From Viscum album (taxonomy: Eukaryota; Streptophyta; Magnoliopsida; Santalales; Viscaceae): 64,000 bases of DNA. Each line of letters starts with the position of its first letter. The stretch's first letter is position 1. Under the pieces are notes generated by a model. The model ran no database searches and was not told the DNA's origin. It saw only the letters and a program-made list of their open reading frames with translations. A program made the position numbers and the translations under genes. Of this stretch, positions 48,065 to 58,037 are shown one piece after another. The DNA is taken from contig OY728159.1 in NCBI GenBank assembly GCA_963277665.1, positions 1,018,243,343-1,018,307,342 on the forward strand. Direction: 5' to 3'.

Positions 48065-49033
48065 TTCCTAGCATTAATATTTGCAGTTCAGAAACTGAGA
48101 CACTACCTGCAACATCACGAGGTCCAATTTGTATCTCGTAATAATCCGCTCAAATTAATCCTTAGTCGTCCAATGCTTACAGGACGTCTGGCAAGGTGGG
48201 CGGTTATTCTACAGCAGTTCGACATTCAGTATGTATCTCAAAAGGCAATTAAGGGCCAAGCTCTGGCTGATTTCCTGGCTGAACATCCTTCAGTGGAAGA
48301 CACGTATTCAGATATCGAACTCCCTGATGATTATGTTTTCTCTATTCAAGAGAGTACTAAAACATGGGAAATGTATTTTGATGGTGCTTCTAGAAGTCCA
48401 ACAGGGAAGAAAATGGAAAATCCTAAATTCAACAAAGTTGGTTTAGGAATTGTGCTCATTTCTCCAGATAAGGCAGTGTTACCTTATTCCTTTTTGTTGT
48501 GGGAATGTGGTACCAATAATGAAGCTGAATACCAAGCTCTCATTACAGGCTTGGAGTTAGCGCTTCAAGCACAAGTGAATCACTTAAAGGTGAAAGGTGA
48601 TTCAGACCTGGTAATCAAACAAGTCAATGGGGATTATGCCATCAGAAAAGAAGAATTAATCCCTTTGTATGATTACGTCAAAGAGTTAATGTCAGAATTC
48701 CCTTAAGAACCGACATTTTCTTATGTCCCAAGATCACAAAATGCTCAAGCTGATGCACTGGCTAATATAGCCACAGCTTTAGCAGATCCGAATCGGGACG
48801 AGACAACCATCTGTATTGCCCACCGTCGTGCAATTTCACCTTATGTTCAAGTCAGAAAAGAGGAAATTAATGAAATTAGTCCCATTCCTGAACCGTATGG
48901 TCATACTACAGGATGGATGCCACCTATCAAGGAATACCTTCAAAATGGAACACTTCCACCTTATAGAGCTGAGAAAGAACAAATCCGGCGACGTGTGGTC
49001 AATTTTACTCTTTATGATAGCCCGAACCACCTC
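48065..49033 (+). pseudogene. RNase H tail, second (archaeal-type) RNase H
   Basis: After the rest of the first RNase H (LSRPMLTGRLARWAVILQQF, KAIKGQALADFLAEHP) comes a second RNase H domain with all four catalytic acids in place: YFDGASRS (48,376), GTNNEAEYQAL (48,510), KGDSDLVIKQ (48,595) and NAQADALANIA (48,739). A stop at 48704 (TAA) splits it just before the last motif. A second RNase H here is diagnostic of the Tat clade. It is thought to assist removal of RNA during reverse transcription. A connecting region runs to the TAG at 49034. Confidence 0.92.
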
Positions 49034-50179
49034 TAGAAAATTCTCTACAAACGTGGTTTTGATGGAGTTCTCTTCAGATGTATTGATGGTGAAGAGACAA
49101 TGGTTGTCATAAAAGAAGTGCATGTAGGAGTCTGTGGTTCCCACCAGTCTGGACATAGATTGTCTGATCAAATTCTAAGGCTTGGATACTTTTGCCCTTC
49201 AATGATACAAGATTGTGTTAATTTCACAAAGAAGTGTCCTTCATTCCAAGTATATGCCAACTTCATTCATAAACCTCCAGAGTTTCTTCAGACAGCTAAA
49301 TACTCATGGCCATTTTCCACATGGGGAATGGATGTGGTGGGACCTTACCCTTCAGCTACGGCCAAGCAGTTTAAGTACATTCTTACTGCTACTGATTTCT
49401 TTTCCAAATGGGCAGAGGCAGTACCTCTCAAAGAAGTCAGTTCTAAATGCATTGTTAGCTTCATCAAGTCTAACATCATTACTAGATTTGGTGTCCCTCA
49501 TACCATATTGACGGACAACGGCACCAACTTCTGTTCTTCTGAGGTAAAGAAATTGTATCAAGAATACAACATTAAGTCCAACCATTCATCTCGATATCAT
49601 GCGGTGGCTAATGGCCAGATAGAAGCCTTCAACAAGACTCTTTCAAATATACTGCAAAAGATGGTGGATAAAGATAAGAGGTCATGGCCTGATAAACTCT
49701 TTCATGCTTTATGGGCTTATCGGACTACCACTCGCAATGCAACGCGGTCAACTCCATATTCATTGGTATATGGAACAGAAGAAGTATTGACAATTGAAGT
49801 TCAATTGCCCTCACTCAGAATAGCCATTTGTGATCAGTTATCTACAGATGAGCAATCCCAAAAGCGGTTGAATGAATAGGAACAGTTAGATGAGAAAAGA
49901 TTGTGCACTTTGCACCACTTGGAAATCTATCAGAATCGAATAGCACGATCTTTTAACAAAAAAGTTCGTCTTCGTTCATTCATTCAGGGAGAATTGGTAT
50001 TGGTTCTCAGAGCACCAATGATACCAGGAAAGAAGCCTCCCAAGCATGAACCAAAATGGGAAGGACCTTATTCAATACATAAGGTCTACTCCAATGGAGC
50101 GTATTCTCTAATCTCAATGGATGGAGAACACATCACGACTCCAACTAATGCCAGATTTCTGAAGAAGTATTTTGTATAA
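49034..50179 (+). pseudogene. Integrase
   Basis: The N-terminal zinc finger is H...H at HVGVCGSHQSGHR (49,121) with the cysteine pair altered: CPSF (49,236-49,247) stands where C..C is expected, so the second Cys is Phe. The DDE core is complete: GMDVVGPYP (49,327), ILTDNGTNF (49,507) and GQIEAFNKT (49,615). A TAG at 49877 interrupts it, then the C-terminal part has GELVLVLRAPM, KHEPKWEGPYSIHKVYSNGA and TNARFLKKYFV, ending at TAA 50177-50179, probably the true end of the polyprotein. No chromodomain follows, as expected for Tat elements. Confidence 0.92.
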
Positions 50180-50227
50180 ACACAAAATATTGTTCCCAGA
50201 GCCAAAATAGTCACATTGGTTCATATT

Positions 50228-51276
50228 ATGTCCTACATGACACTAAACTGTATTATGTCCTACATGACACTAAACTGTATTATGTCCTACATGACACTAA
50301 ACTGTATTATGTCCGATATGACATTAAACTATATTATGTCCGAGATGACATTAAACTATATTATGTCCAATCTACATGATATTAAACTATACAGAAGTTC
50401 CTATATTATGTCCTCCATGACACTAAACTGTATTATGTCCTATCTACATGACGTTAAACTGTACAAAAGTTCCTATATTTTGTCTGAGATGACATTAAAC
50501 TATATTGTGTCCTAGCAACATGACATTAAACTGTGTGGAACTTTCATCGTCCAGCATGATGTTAAATTTTAAAAAGTCCCCAGAACTGATATCCTCATTT
50601 TGGTTCACCTTAGTCCTAGCTACATGACTTTAAACTGTACAGCACCAGTTCGTCCTTGCTATATGACGTTAAACTATACAACAATGGTCCAGTATGACTT
50701 TAAACTGCAACTTCGCCCCACACGACATTAAACTGTGAAAAAGTTCCCTAAACCATCCAGCATGACCTTAAACTGCATCATCCCTGGTCCATGTATATGA
50801 CCATAAACTATTTGAAAATCCCTTACGTCCAGCAAGACGTTAAACTGTGACGTCCTAACTACATGACGCTAAACTGTATAAAAGTCCCTTACGTCCGGAA
50901 AGATGTTAAACTATATAATCTCAAAGGTCCAGTATGACATTAAACTGCACCATTCACGGTCCATGCATATGACCTTAAACTATTCGCACTTTCGTCCGAC
51001 ATGACGTTAAAATGGTACACTCTTTTGTCCTTACTGCATGACAATAAACTGCACAATCTCCCTTTCGTCCAATATGACGTTAAACTGTATTGTCCACATC
51101 GTCCTAACTACATGATGCTAAACTGTACAGAAAGTCCTTGATATGTCCTACATGACATTAAATTGTTATTTTGTCCCTGCTACATTACACTAAACTGTGC
51201 AGCACCAATAGTCCTAACTGCAAGACTTTAAACTGCATAGTCCCTGAATATGTCCTACATGACATTAAACTGTACA
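50228..51276 (+). repeat. ATGAC-n-TTAAACTGT tandem array (~30 copies)
   Basis: The first units are exact 27-mers ('attatgtcctacatgacact' plus 'aaactgt'). Units then lengthen and diverge to spacings of 30-50 bp, keeping gtcc, atgac and ttaaact. I count 30 copies to 51,276 and at least five outliers (near 51,625, 51,660, 52,043, 52,085 and 53,200). The newest, most uniform copies lie next to the pol stop. Confidence 0.9.
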
Positions 51277-51292
51277 TCGTTAAGGTTGTTAT

Positions 51293-51525
51293 TACCTCTT
51301 GTTTCTCACACCGAGTATGACTCACGTGAGCTTAGAGCAAACCTCAACCATAACACTCTCTTTGGGCCCCTAACCATGTGTAAGTCCCAACAACATTTTA
51401 ATTAGATCGTTGTCCCCAAGAACAACTTGATCATTAATTCATTTTTTAATTGAACTACACGAACCTTGATCCTTTCACTCCAGGCTGGGTATGTAGGCAA
51501 CCTCCCAGGGTTCAAGCCCAAAAAC
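51293..51525 (+). repeat. LTR-derived module inside the 3' region
   Basis: The first 45 bp (51293-51337) match the 5' LTR (38976-39020) at 44 of 45 positions and the 3' LTR (54985-55029) at 43. They contain the palindrome CTCACGTGAG. The rest is a looser match to the following ~180 bp of the LTR, including a gaactac...gattcc... motif and a 'ggatacgtagg'-like phrase with a tgggttc.a.ccc end. Confidence 0.8.
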
Positions 51526-52306
51526 AATCTCTTCACATCGGTTCACCACCATCTCATATGATGTTGATTCGTGAAACCGCCCCTGGAATCAATATCTTTA
51601 CATTTATTCACTTTCGTCCTTGTTATATGACGTTAAACTATACAACACTTTTGTCCGGTATGACAATAAACTACAACATTCTTTGATCTCCTCACTTGAG
51701 AGAGAACTATTATTGACATTGATTTTTCAATCATGTTTCATTTCAAAAAGACTACGTGCATACATGGTAATGCCTAAATTTTTTATCTCAGGTTAAACCA
51801 TCATTGCACTAAAGTCCCCTTTCACCCTTCACATGTACGAACCAAATTTTTACAAAGGGTAGTTCTATAACTATGTGGACTTGATTCCCATCCTTATGGG
51901 ATACGTAGGAACATTCGACTATCCCTCGAATCCAGTCCCAAGTCTTTTGGGCCTAACCCCAAATTTCACTTTCAGTCCCTTAGCTGAAAAGTCCTCATGA
52001 AAACACACACTGTGTATTCATTATTATGGTCCGAATTCTATGACCCTAAACTAAGATCAATCATACTTTCGTCCTGTACGATGTTAAACTGCATTTCAAG
52101 AACTATGTATGGCTTCATTCTCATTCTCATGAGATACGTAGTGAAGTCCAAAATTTCAATTCAGGACCCAGCCACAACATGAGTATGGTTTTCATTGACC
52201 TATGTATCTCTATATACATTGGACAATACCCATATTTATGTGTTATAATCCTAACCTTAAATATTTTCAGGTCTTCATAACCCTTTTCATGACTTCTAGT
52301 CACAAA

Positions 52307-53005
52307 AATGTCAAACTTCTGAGAATTCTTTTGCCTAACTATGTAGCACGTGCCCATAGGTGGCCTTTCATAAACAGTCCACATAACAGACTTGTCAACC
52401 GAAAGATGTTATTTATTTGACCATGCAGCCAATGCCCTTAGGTGGCCCTGCATATTTCAACCCCTTAACGGGTTTGTTAAATGATAGTAACTTCATTCTT
52501 GGGAAGAATGCCTCTTTTGTCCTTATTTGTCTTAAATGACGGTATGTAGGGATCTGCAAAAAAATAGCCATCCTTAACATATTTGTCCCATATCCTTTTT
52601 CATGATCTGAAAGTATTCAAGTCTATGGTTTATTCTTCTTCCCTACGTTTGGGTCAGACCTTCGTAGGAGTGATATTCATCCAGTTCTTCGATAATATTG
52701 TCTGGAAATATCTTCTCCATATTCAAATACCTCTTTCCATATAGCAAACTCTATACTTTAGAAAATTTGAATCTCCATAAACATTCACTGGCTTTTAGCA
52801 CAAGGAAAGTAAACTTCTGAGAATTCTTTTTCCTGACTATGCAGCACGTGCCCATAGGTGGCCTTGCATAAACAGTCCACATAATAGACTTGTCAGCCGA
52901 AAGATGCTATTTATTTAACCATGCAGCCAATTCCCTTAGGTGGCCCTACATATTTCAACTCCCTAACGGGTTTTGTTAAAAAATAGTTACTTCATTCTTG
53001 GAAAC
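52307..53005 (+). repeat. ~195-bp direct duplication
   Basis: 52,307-52,500 and 52,805-53,005 are about 90% alike by eye. Both run from 'aaacttctgagaattctttt' through 'cccataggtggcct', 'ccgaaagatg', 'ccatgcagcca' and 'cccttaggtggccct' to 'cttcattcttgg'. About 300 bp of unrelated AT-rich sequence separates them. No coding sense. Confidence 0.85.
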
Positions 53006-53370
53006 TACTTCTTCTAATGCCTTTTAGCTCTTTTTCATATCATTCCTTAGATTCAAATATTCATAAGCCATAGTTTACATATTTTTCCTCATACTCGAGT
53101 ATGATAATATGTTTTCTGATAAATTGTCAAGGAATTGAATCCATTTTAATCCATTTTGGTCAAAGCTATTTCGACCTTAAACATTAGCCCCTTTATGTCC
53201 GGCATGCATGACTTTAAACTTCCCACAAAAGACAAAGGAACTATGAATAAAAGTCAAGTTCTAGCTCACTAAATATACATTTTCGTATGATTTAGGTAAT
53301 ATTGAGCAAATATATGATTCAAAGCTTTACTTCCTCAGAGTCAAATCCTCTTTTCTCTCTGGATCCAACT

Positions 53371-53385
53371 CTGAGGGGGGACTTT
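53371..53385 (+). promoter_or_regulatory. Polypurine tract
   Basis: CTGAGGGGGGACTTT directly precedes the 3' LTR. The G-rich purine run (53373-53381) is in the right place to prime plus-strand DNA synthesis. Confidence 0.8.
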
Positions 53386-55719
53386 TGTTGACGCTCCTTT
53401 CGTCACAGAATCTAAAGATCGGAAAAGGGGAATATCTGAGTCCAATGTGATTCATCCTTTGAAGAAACATCAAAAATCGACAAAGGGATGAACAAGGAGA
53501 ACATTGCCCATAGGTCGTGCAAGTTCCCTCATGGTCGTGCAAGTACACTTGCGCGCCGCCTAGTGGTCGTGCAAGTGTACTTGCGCAACGCCTTATGGTC
53601 GTGCAAGTGACTTGCGCGACCTAAAGTGATAACCGCCCAGTAACCGCCCGGGGTCTTCTCCTGCCTATAAATAGACCCTGTGGGCCCCCCATTCGGGAAG
53701 ATCTTTTTCCAGAAACTCGGATTGAAGCTCCCGACGCCCAAGTCTCTTCTCAATGCTTCCGGAACACTTCTAAGGTAATTTCTTACCTAGAACGGAAGAT
53801 CTAAAGCGAGGGAGGAAGGCCTAAGTGTTGAAACTCACCAACACTTGCGCGCCTGAATGGCCAGCCCTTAAGGGAACTTGTCACACTTGCGCGCCGCCTT
53901 ATTCCTTCAATAGAATTTGCGTGTCCCTTATCTGGAAGAACCTCAAGAGGATTCTAAAGGGTTTAATAAAGAGTCACTCAAGTATTTCAATGCTGGTTCA
54001 AAATCGCGCAGGTACACCATGTGTCGCGCAGGTATACTTGCGCGACCAATACTTGCGCGCCTTTCAAGACTTGCGCGCCCCTACCTTTTTTGGGTGCCCA
54101 TTTTGCCCATTTTACCCCTCTTAATCCATTTCACCTTTCCTATTCAAGATTCAGTCCTCAAGATACTCTTCAAAGCCATTTATGGCATGATTTCTTGATT
54201 TGAATTCCTTATCTGAAGGGAATTCGGTGGAATATCTCTCAAAACCTAGTGATTTATATATCTTTATGTCACCAAAGATTGAGAGTTCATTCATTCAACC
54301 TCATCGTTTAAGATGAGAGAATCCTTAACCTGGGTCTCCTTTTCAGGAATAATCCCCAGTTATAAGTCCTTTAATCTGGGCATCCTCCTCAGGAGTAAGC
54401 CCCAATCTCAAATATGGGCATCCTCTTCAGGAGTAAGCCCCAATCTCAAATACTGGGCATCCTCCTTAGGAGTAAGCCCCAATCTCAAATACTGGGCATC
54501 CTCCTCAGGAGTAAGCCCCAATCTCAAATACTGGGCATCCTCTTCAGGAGTAAGCCCCAATATCAAATGTGGGCATCCTTCTCCGGAGTAAGCCCCAAAC
54601 CTTAATCCCTAACCTGGGTCTCTTTTTCAGGAATAAGACTCAGTCATAATCTTGGGCTTCCTTTTCAGGAGTAAGCCCCAAGTCCCCTAACCTGGGCCTC
54701 CTTTTCAGGAATAAGTCCCAGTCATAATTTTGGGCATCCTTCTTAGGAGTAAAACCCAATCATAAGTCCCCTCCTAATTTGGGCATCCTCCTTAGGAGTA
54801 AGCCCCAAGATTAGAGTATTCAAATCTCTATAAAGCACATATAACTTTATGGACCCTGTTCCTGGATTTTCTCCCTAAAAGTAAATCCTAAACATTCATC
54901 TATTTGGGAAGTCATACATACATAAGCCCCAAACAATTTCTTATGATTGCATCTTTCATGGCAAAATTGTCTAATTTTTACCAATACCTCTTGTTTCTCA
55001 CACCGAGCATGACTCACGTGAGATTAGAGTGTAAAAGTAATTATGACATTCTTATTTGAGCCATCAATCATAAACATCATACTCCATTACTCGAACTACG
55101 TGGGTTCTGATTCCTTTTACAAAACAAAGGATACGTAGTTAGCCCATTTATGGGTTCGATCCCAACATTGAAATAATCCATGTCCTTCTAAATGACGATA
55201 AACTTCAAGTGCCCCACTGAGTGGCTTCAAAACCAACCTGGTCGTCATAATGACCAAGAGACTTTTATATAAATGTTTTGAATGATACCATTGACTAAGA
55301 ATCTCTAAACAAATATAGATGATTCTCTATTGATGAAGAACCTCGAACACATATAAAAGATTATCTGTATTTCTTGCATATTTAATCATTGATTGTTAAA
55401 ACTAAAGGAAAAGGATATTTTATACTTGGTAATGTAATAAGGATTCATGAACATAACTGAAATCTATAAAGAGAGCCCCGGAGTAGACAATAATTCCCCT
55501 CAAAAAGGTGTGATGAGTCCGACCTCCCATCCTCTCGACCAATGAAAATTCCTAAGCCTCATTAGTCCACAAGCTAATGAGCGCCTGCCATTGGAAAGTA
55601 GGTCCAAACGGATGTGGAATCATTGGATGTTTCCGGTTCTACGAACAAACCCGCTAGAAACCGATCAGAACATTTGAATCTACCGTCCAGGAGGTCATCC
55701 CCGAAATCCGTGTGAAACA
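53386..55719 (+). repeat. 3' LTR (2,334 bp)
   Basis: It is paired with 37358-39709. The 18-bp length difference is explained by one indel near 54,050: the 5' LTR has an extra 'gtgcccacgcaagactttcg'-like stretch within the CTTGCGCG cluster. The minisatellite copy lies at 54,376-54,605 (decaying to about 54,815), the TATA box at 53,666-53,674 and the 45-bp block at 54985-55029. Frames such as 53,327-53,548, 53,825-54,124 and 54,313-54,591 repeat those of the other LTR. Confidence 0.95.
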
Positions 55720-57150
55720 GCTCCCATTGATAGATTTGAATGTAATCCAACATTGGTAACATTTAATGTGATATTGATATAACACCGAGTACTCTATTCC
55801 CAAGATTAAGTCAAAACATGACATCTCTAGGAAAAACAGATCCCACAGAAAATGATACCCACCAATCTCTGGAGCAAAACCCTTACAATGCCTAATGTTC
55901 TCAACTCATACCTCTAGAAGATTATCCAAAAAAATACCCCATGAATTTTCTATGTTTATTCCAAACACAACTATGAAATAACCACAAATAAAGTAATCCA
56001 TAGGACCTGTATTAAATAAATCACTAGAAATTGTGTAAGCTACAAGAATCATGCACTGAATAGTAGACAGTCATGTCTCAAAACATTAAGGTGTATCCTA
56101 CACTTCATGGAGATGACCTCCCCCTTTACCCTGGCCTCCAACTTGAGTACCCTACATTGCACTACTCTATTAGAAAGGGAGATCCCACCCCGAAGTTCTA
56201 TGTCCACCACCCCTACAATTATTTCCCATGGAGCTCCAACTGACTACCTAATATGGGGTAACCAACCACCAACCTACACATGTAATCTACCTCTAACCTC
56301 CATCATTCCCTAACTATCACAGGTTTCTACAGAACCTCTGCACGTGGCTTAACCTGTAGCAAGCTCGGCACTCAACTGGTGAGTGGGACACTGGTCACGC
56401 TTGTTACCCAGCCTACCACACTAATAATAGAAGACCAGGTCACTACCTTGAGAAACTGGCCCCCTCTCCTAACAAATCTGTGTTCTCCCACCTCGCTAAA
56501 TGGTTCCAAAGTGCCACTTCCTACTCTCAGAATCCACACTACTTTCCCACCCAGCTGGCGCCACAAGTTAACAACCAAAAGATCCCTTCAGGTCCCCCTC
56601 TATGATAAGGTCATGATCCACCACTTTAGCAAACCTTTTCAGGCTAAATATATTCACCTCATATCTGATCTCATGTCTCAGACCATCCATTAATCATTTC
56701 ACCGCAGCTTCCTTATCTCTCGTCAATGTCAGAATGAAGAATATCAGGTAGGAGAAACTACTTGAATATTCCAACACTGACTTTGTCCCCTGAGTTAACC
56801 TCGTAAAATGTACAGCCTTATTCTGTCTCGAGATTTCTAGGTAGAAGTCCTTGAGAAACATTTCCTGAATATCCTTTCATATCATCCCCTCAGCCTGCTC
56901 TTTCTGATCCATGATGTCCCACCAACATTTTTCCTAACCCCTCAGCATATAGGCTACCAACATGACTCACATCTCGATATGAGTCTCTAAATGGCCAATA
57001 ATAGTTTGGATGGAATCTATCTATTACTTTGTTGCATCTGGACCACCCTCTCCGATAATGGTTAGAGGATGCTACCACTGAAACTCCCAAGTCATCTCAA
57101 ACATACCCAGCGCAACCCACCATGGGTCTCATCCCATCATCCGCATAAAA
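55720..57150 (-). pseudogene. gag and protease of the old gypsy element
   Basis: Reading leftward from about 57,150 the frame shows WDIMDQKEQAEG then FLKDFYLEISRQNKAVHFTR and LTQGTKSVLEYSSSFSYL (56,930-56,740), followed by DGLRHEIRYEV and FAKVVDHDLIIEGDLKG (to about 56,590). These are the usual order of chromovirus gag (KYFP...R..EF..L.QG..SV.EY...F.EL). A zinc-knuckle remnant CGRLGNKRDQCPT (about 56,420-56,380) has lost its first Cys to a stop. The remaining 600 bp to 55,720 would be the protease; it is too decayed to show its active site. Gag continues at 37357 and leftward as pol after the nested insert. Confidence 0.72.
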
Positions 57151-58022
57151 TGGGTGATGTTCTCACAAGTCTTTTCTTCCTGTTTTCCTAGAACACCATG
57201 TTATCCTTCTCCACTACTAGGGGAACATTCTCGTAAACTTCCTCATGCTTCCCAACCGGCTCACATCTTCAAGGTGGAATTTCTCTATAATGCCAAAAAT
57301 GAACTTTATAACAAAATTATAACACTATTACGAAGTGAAAAGGAAACAAAGGTAGACTCATCACATTTTATAACCAAACCATTTCTCCTAAACTACCAAA
57401 ACAATCCCACTCACAACGTGATCACTACCCTTGGCCATCTCTCATAGGACCATGTCTAATATGAGTATCTCATCCACATTTTTATGAGAATTTTCTTTTA
57501 ATCCCATTAAAACCCATTTTCATATGCCAATTTACTATTACAACAGATTAATAATCTTTTACTTCCTTATCAAGCACCATTTTCTAATTACTATTTGACA
57601 TTTTCACTTCCATTTTTACCCATTTATACTATGTTATTTGAAACAATTTCATTACTTTTATGAAATATATGCATCACGACCATTAAATATCACACAACCA
57701 TCCCATGTGTGTGCATATCATGGTGCATGACACATTCCTACATAGGTTCCTAGAACAATGCATGAATGAAAAACCTTGAACCTTTCCGACATTGAGATAA
57801 ATATCACAAAACCATCAAATTACACAACAAGTACATCACCCAATTGTGAAATATCATCAAATGTAACAACACACAATAAGAAAAACAATCCCCTCTGACG
57901 GTGATGTGGAATTTCCCCCAAACATTGGTTAGCTACTCCCAAGAATGAGCTCTTTATCATGGAATGAAACTTTCCTAACCTATTATATACCATCCCCAAA
58001 TATTACGAATGATAAAATAAAT
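57151..58022. other. Leader of the old gypsy element
   Basis: About 0.9 kb between gag and the 5' LTR on the minus strand. AT-rich with scattered stops; the plus-strand frame at 57,154-57,447 has no recognisable domain. Confidence 0.5.
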
Positions 58023-58037
58023 CATTTGATATGACAT
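58023..58037 (-). promoter_or_regulatory. Decayed primer-binding site of the old gypsy element
   Basis: Next to the 5' LTR the minus strand reads ATGTCATATCAAATGAT. It keeps about 8 of 11 positions of the initiator-Met primer site TGGTATCAGAG, allowing for a 2-3 bp offset from the LTR. Confidence 0.45.

Larger units (their letters stand above)
50180..53370 (+). other. 3.2-kb non-coding 3' region of the Tat/Ogre-like element
   Basis: Between pol and the polypurine tract there is no gene. It holds a 30-copy degenerate tandem array (50,228-51,276) with stray copies to 53,210, an LTR-like module (51,293-51,525) with two shorter echoes (about 51,840-51,950 and 52,105-52,170), and a ~195-bp duplication (52,307-52,500 and 52,805-53,005). 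Frames here (for example 50,216-50,515) read the repeats. Confidence 0.8.
37358..55719 (+). mobile_element. 18.4-kb Tat/Ogre-like Ty3/gypsy retrotransposon
   Basis: The LTRs (37358-39709 and 53386-55719) start TGTTGACGCT and end GAAACA. The primer site follows the 5' LTR and the polypurine tract precedes the 3' LTR. The internal order is ORF1, gag, protease, RT, RNase H, second RNase H, integrase, then 3.2 kb non-coding. The second (archaeal-type) RNase H after the first is the hallmark of the Tat clade; an extra ORF before gag and a size near 20 kb are features of the Ogre-like members. All coding parts carry stops, so the copy is dead. It is inserted in the pol/protease region of the older gypsy element. 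Confidence 0.95.

Noticed and set aside
49136..49250. A tRNA-like or CRISPR-like interpretation of short repeats in the element's 3' half
   Set aside because: No spacer/repeat regularity and no cloverleaf; the repeats at 50,228-51,276 are degenerate tandem units in a plant retroelement.
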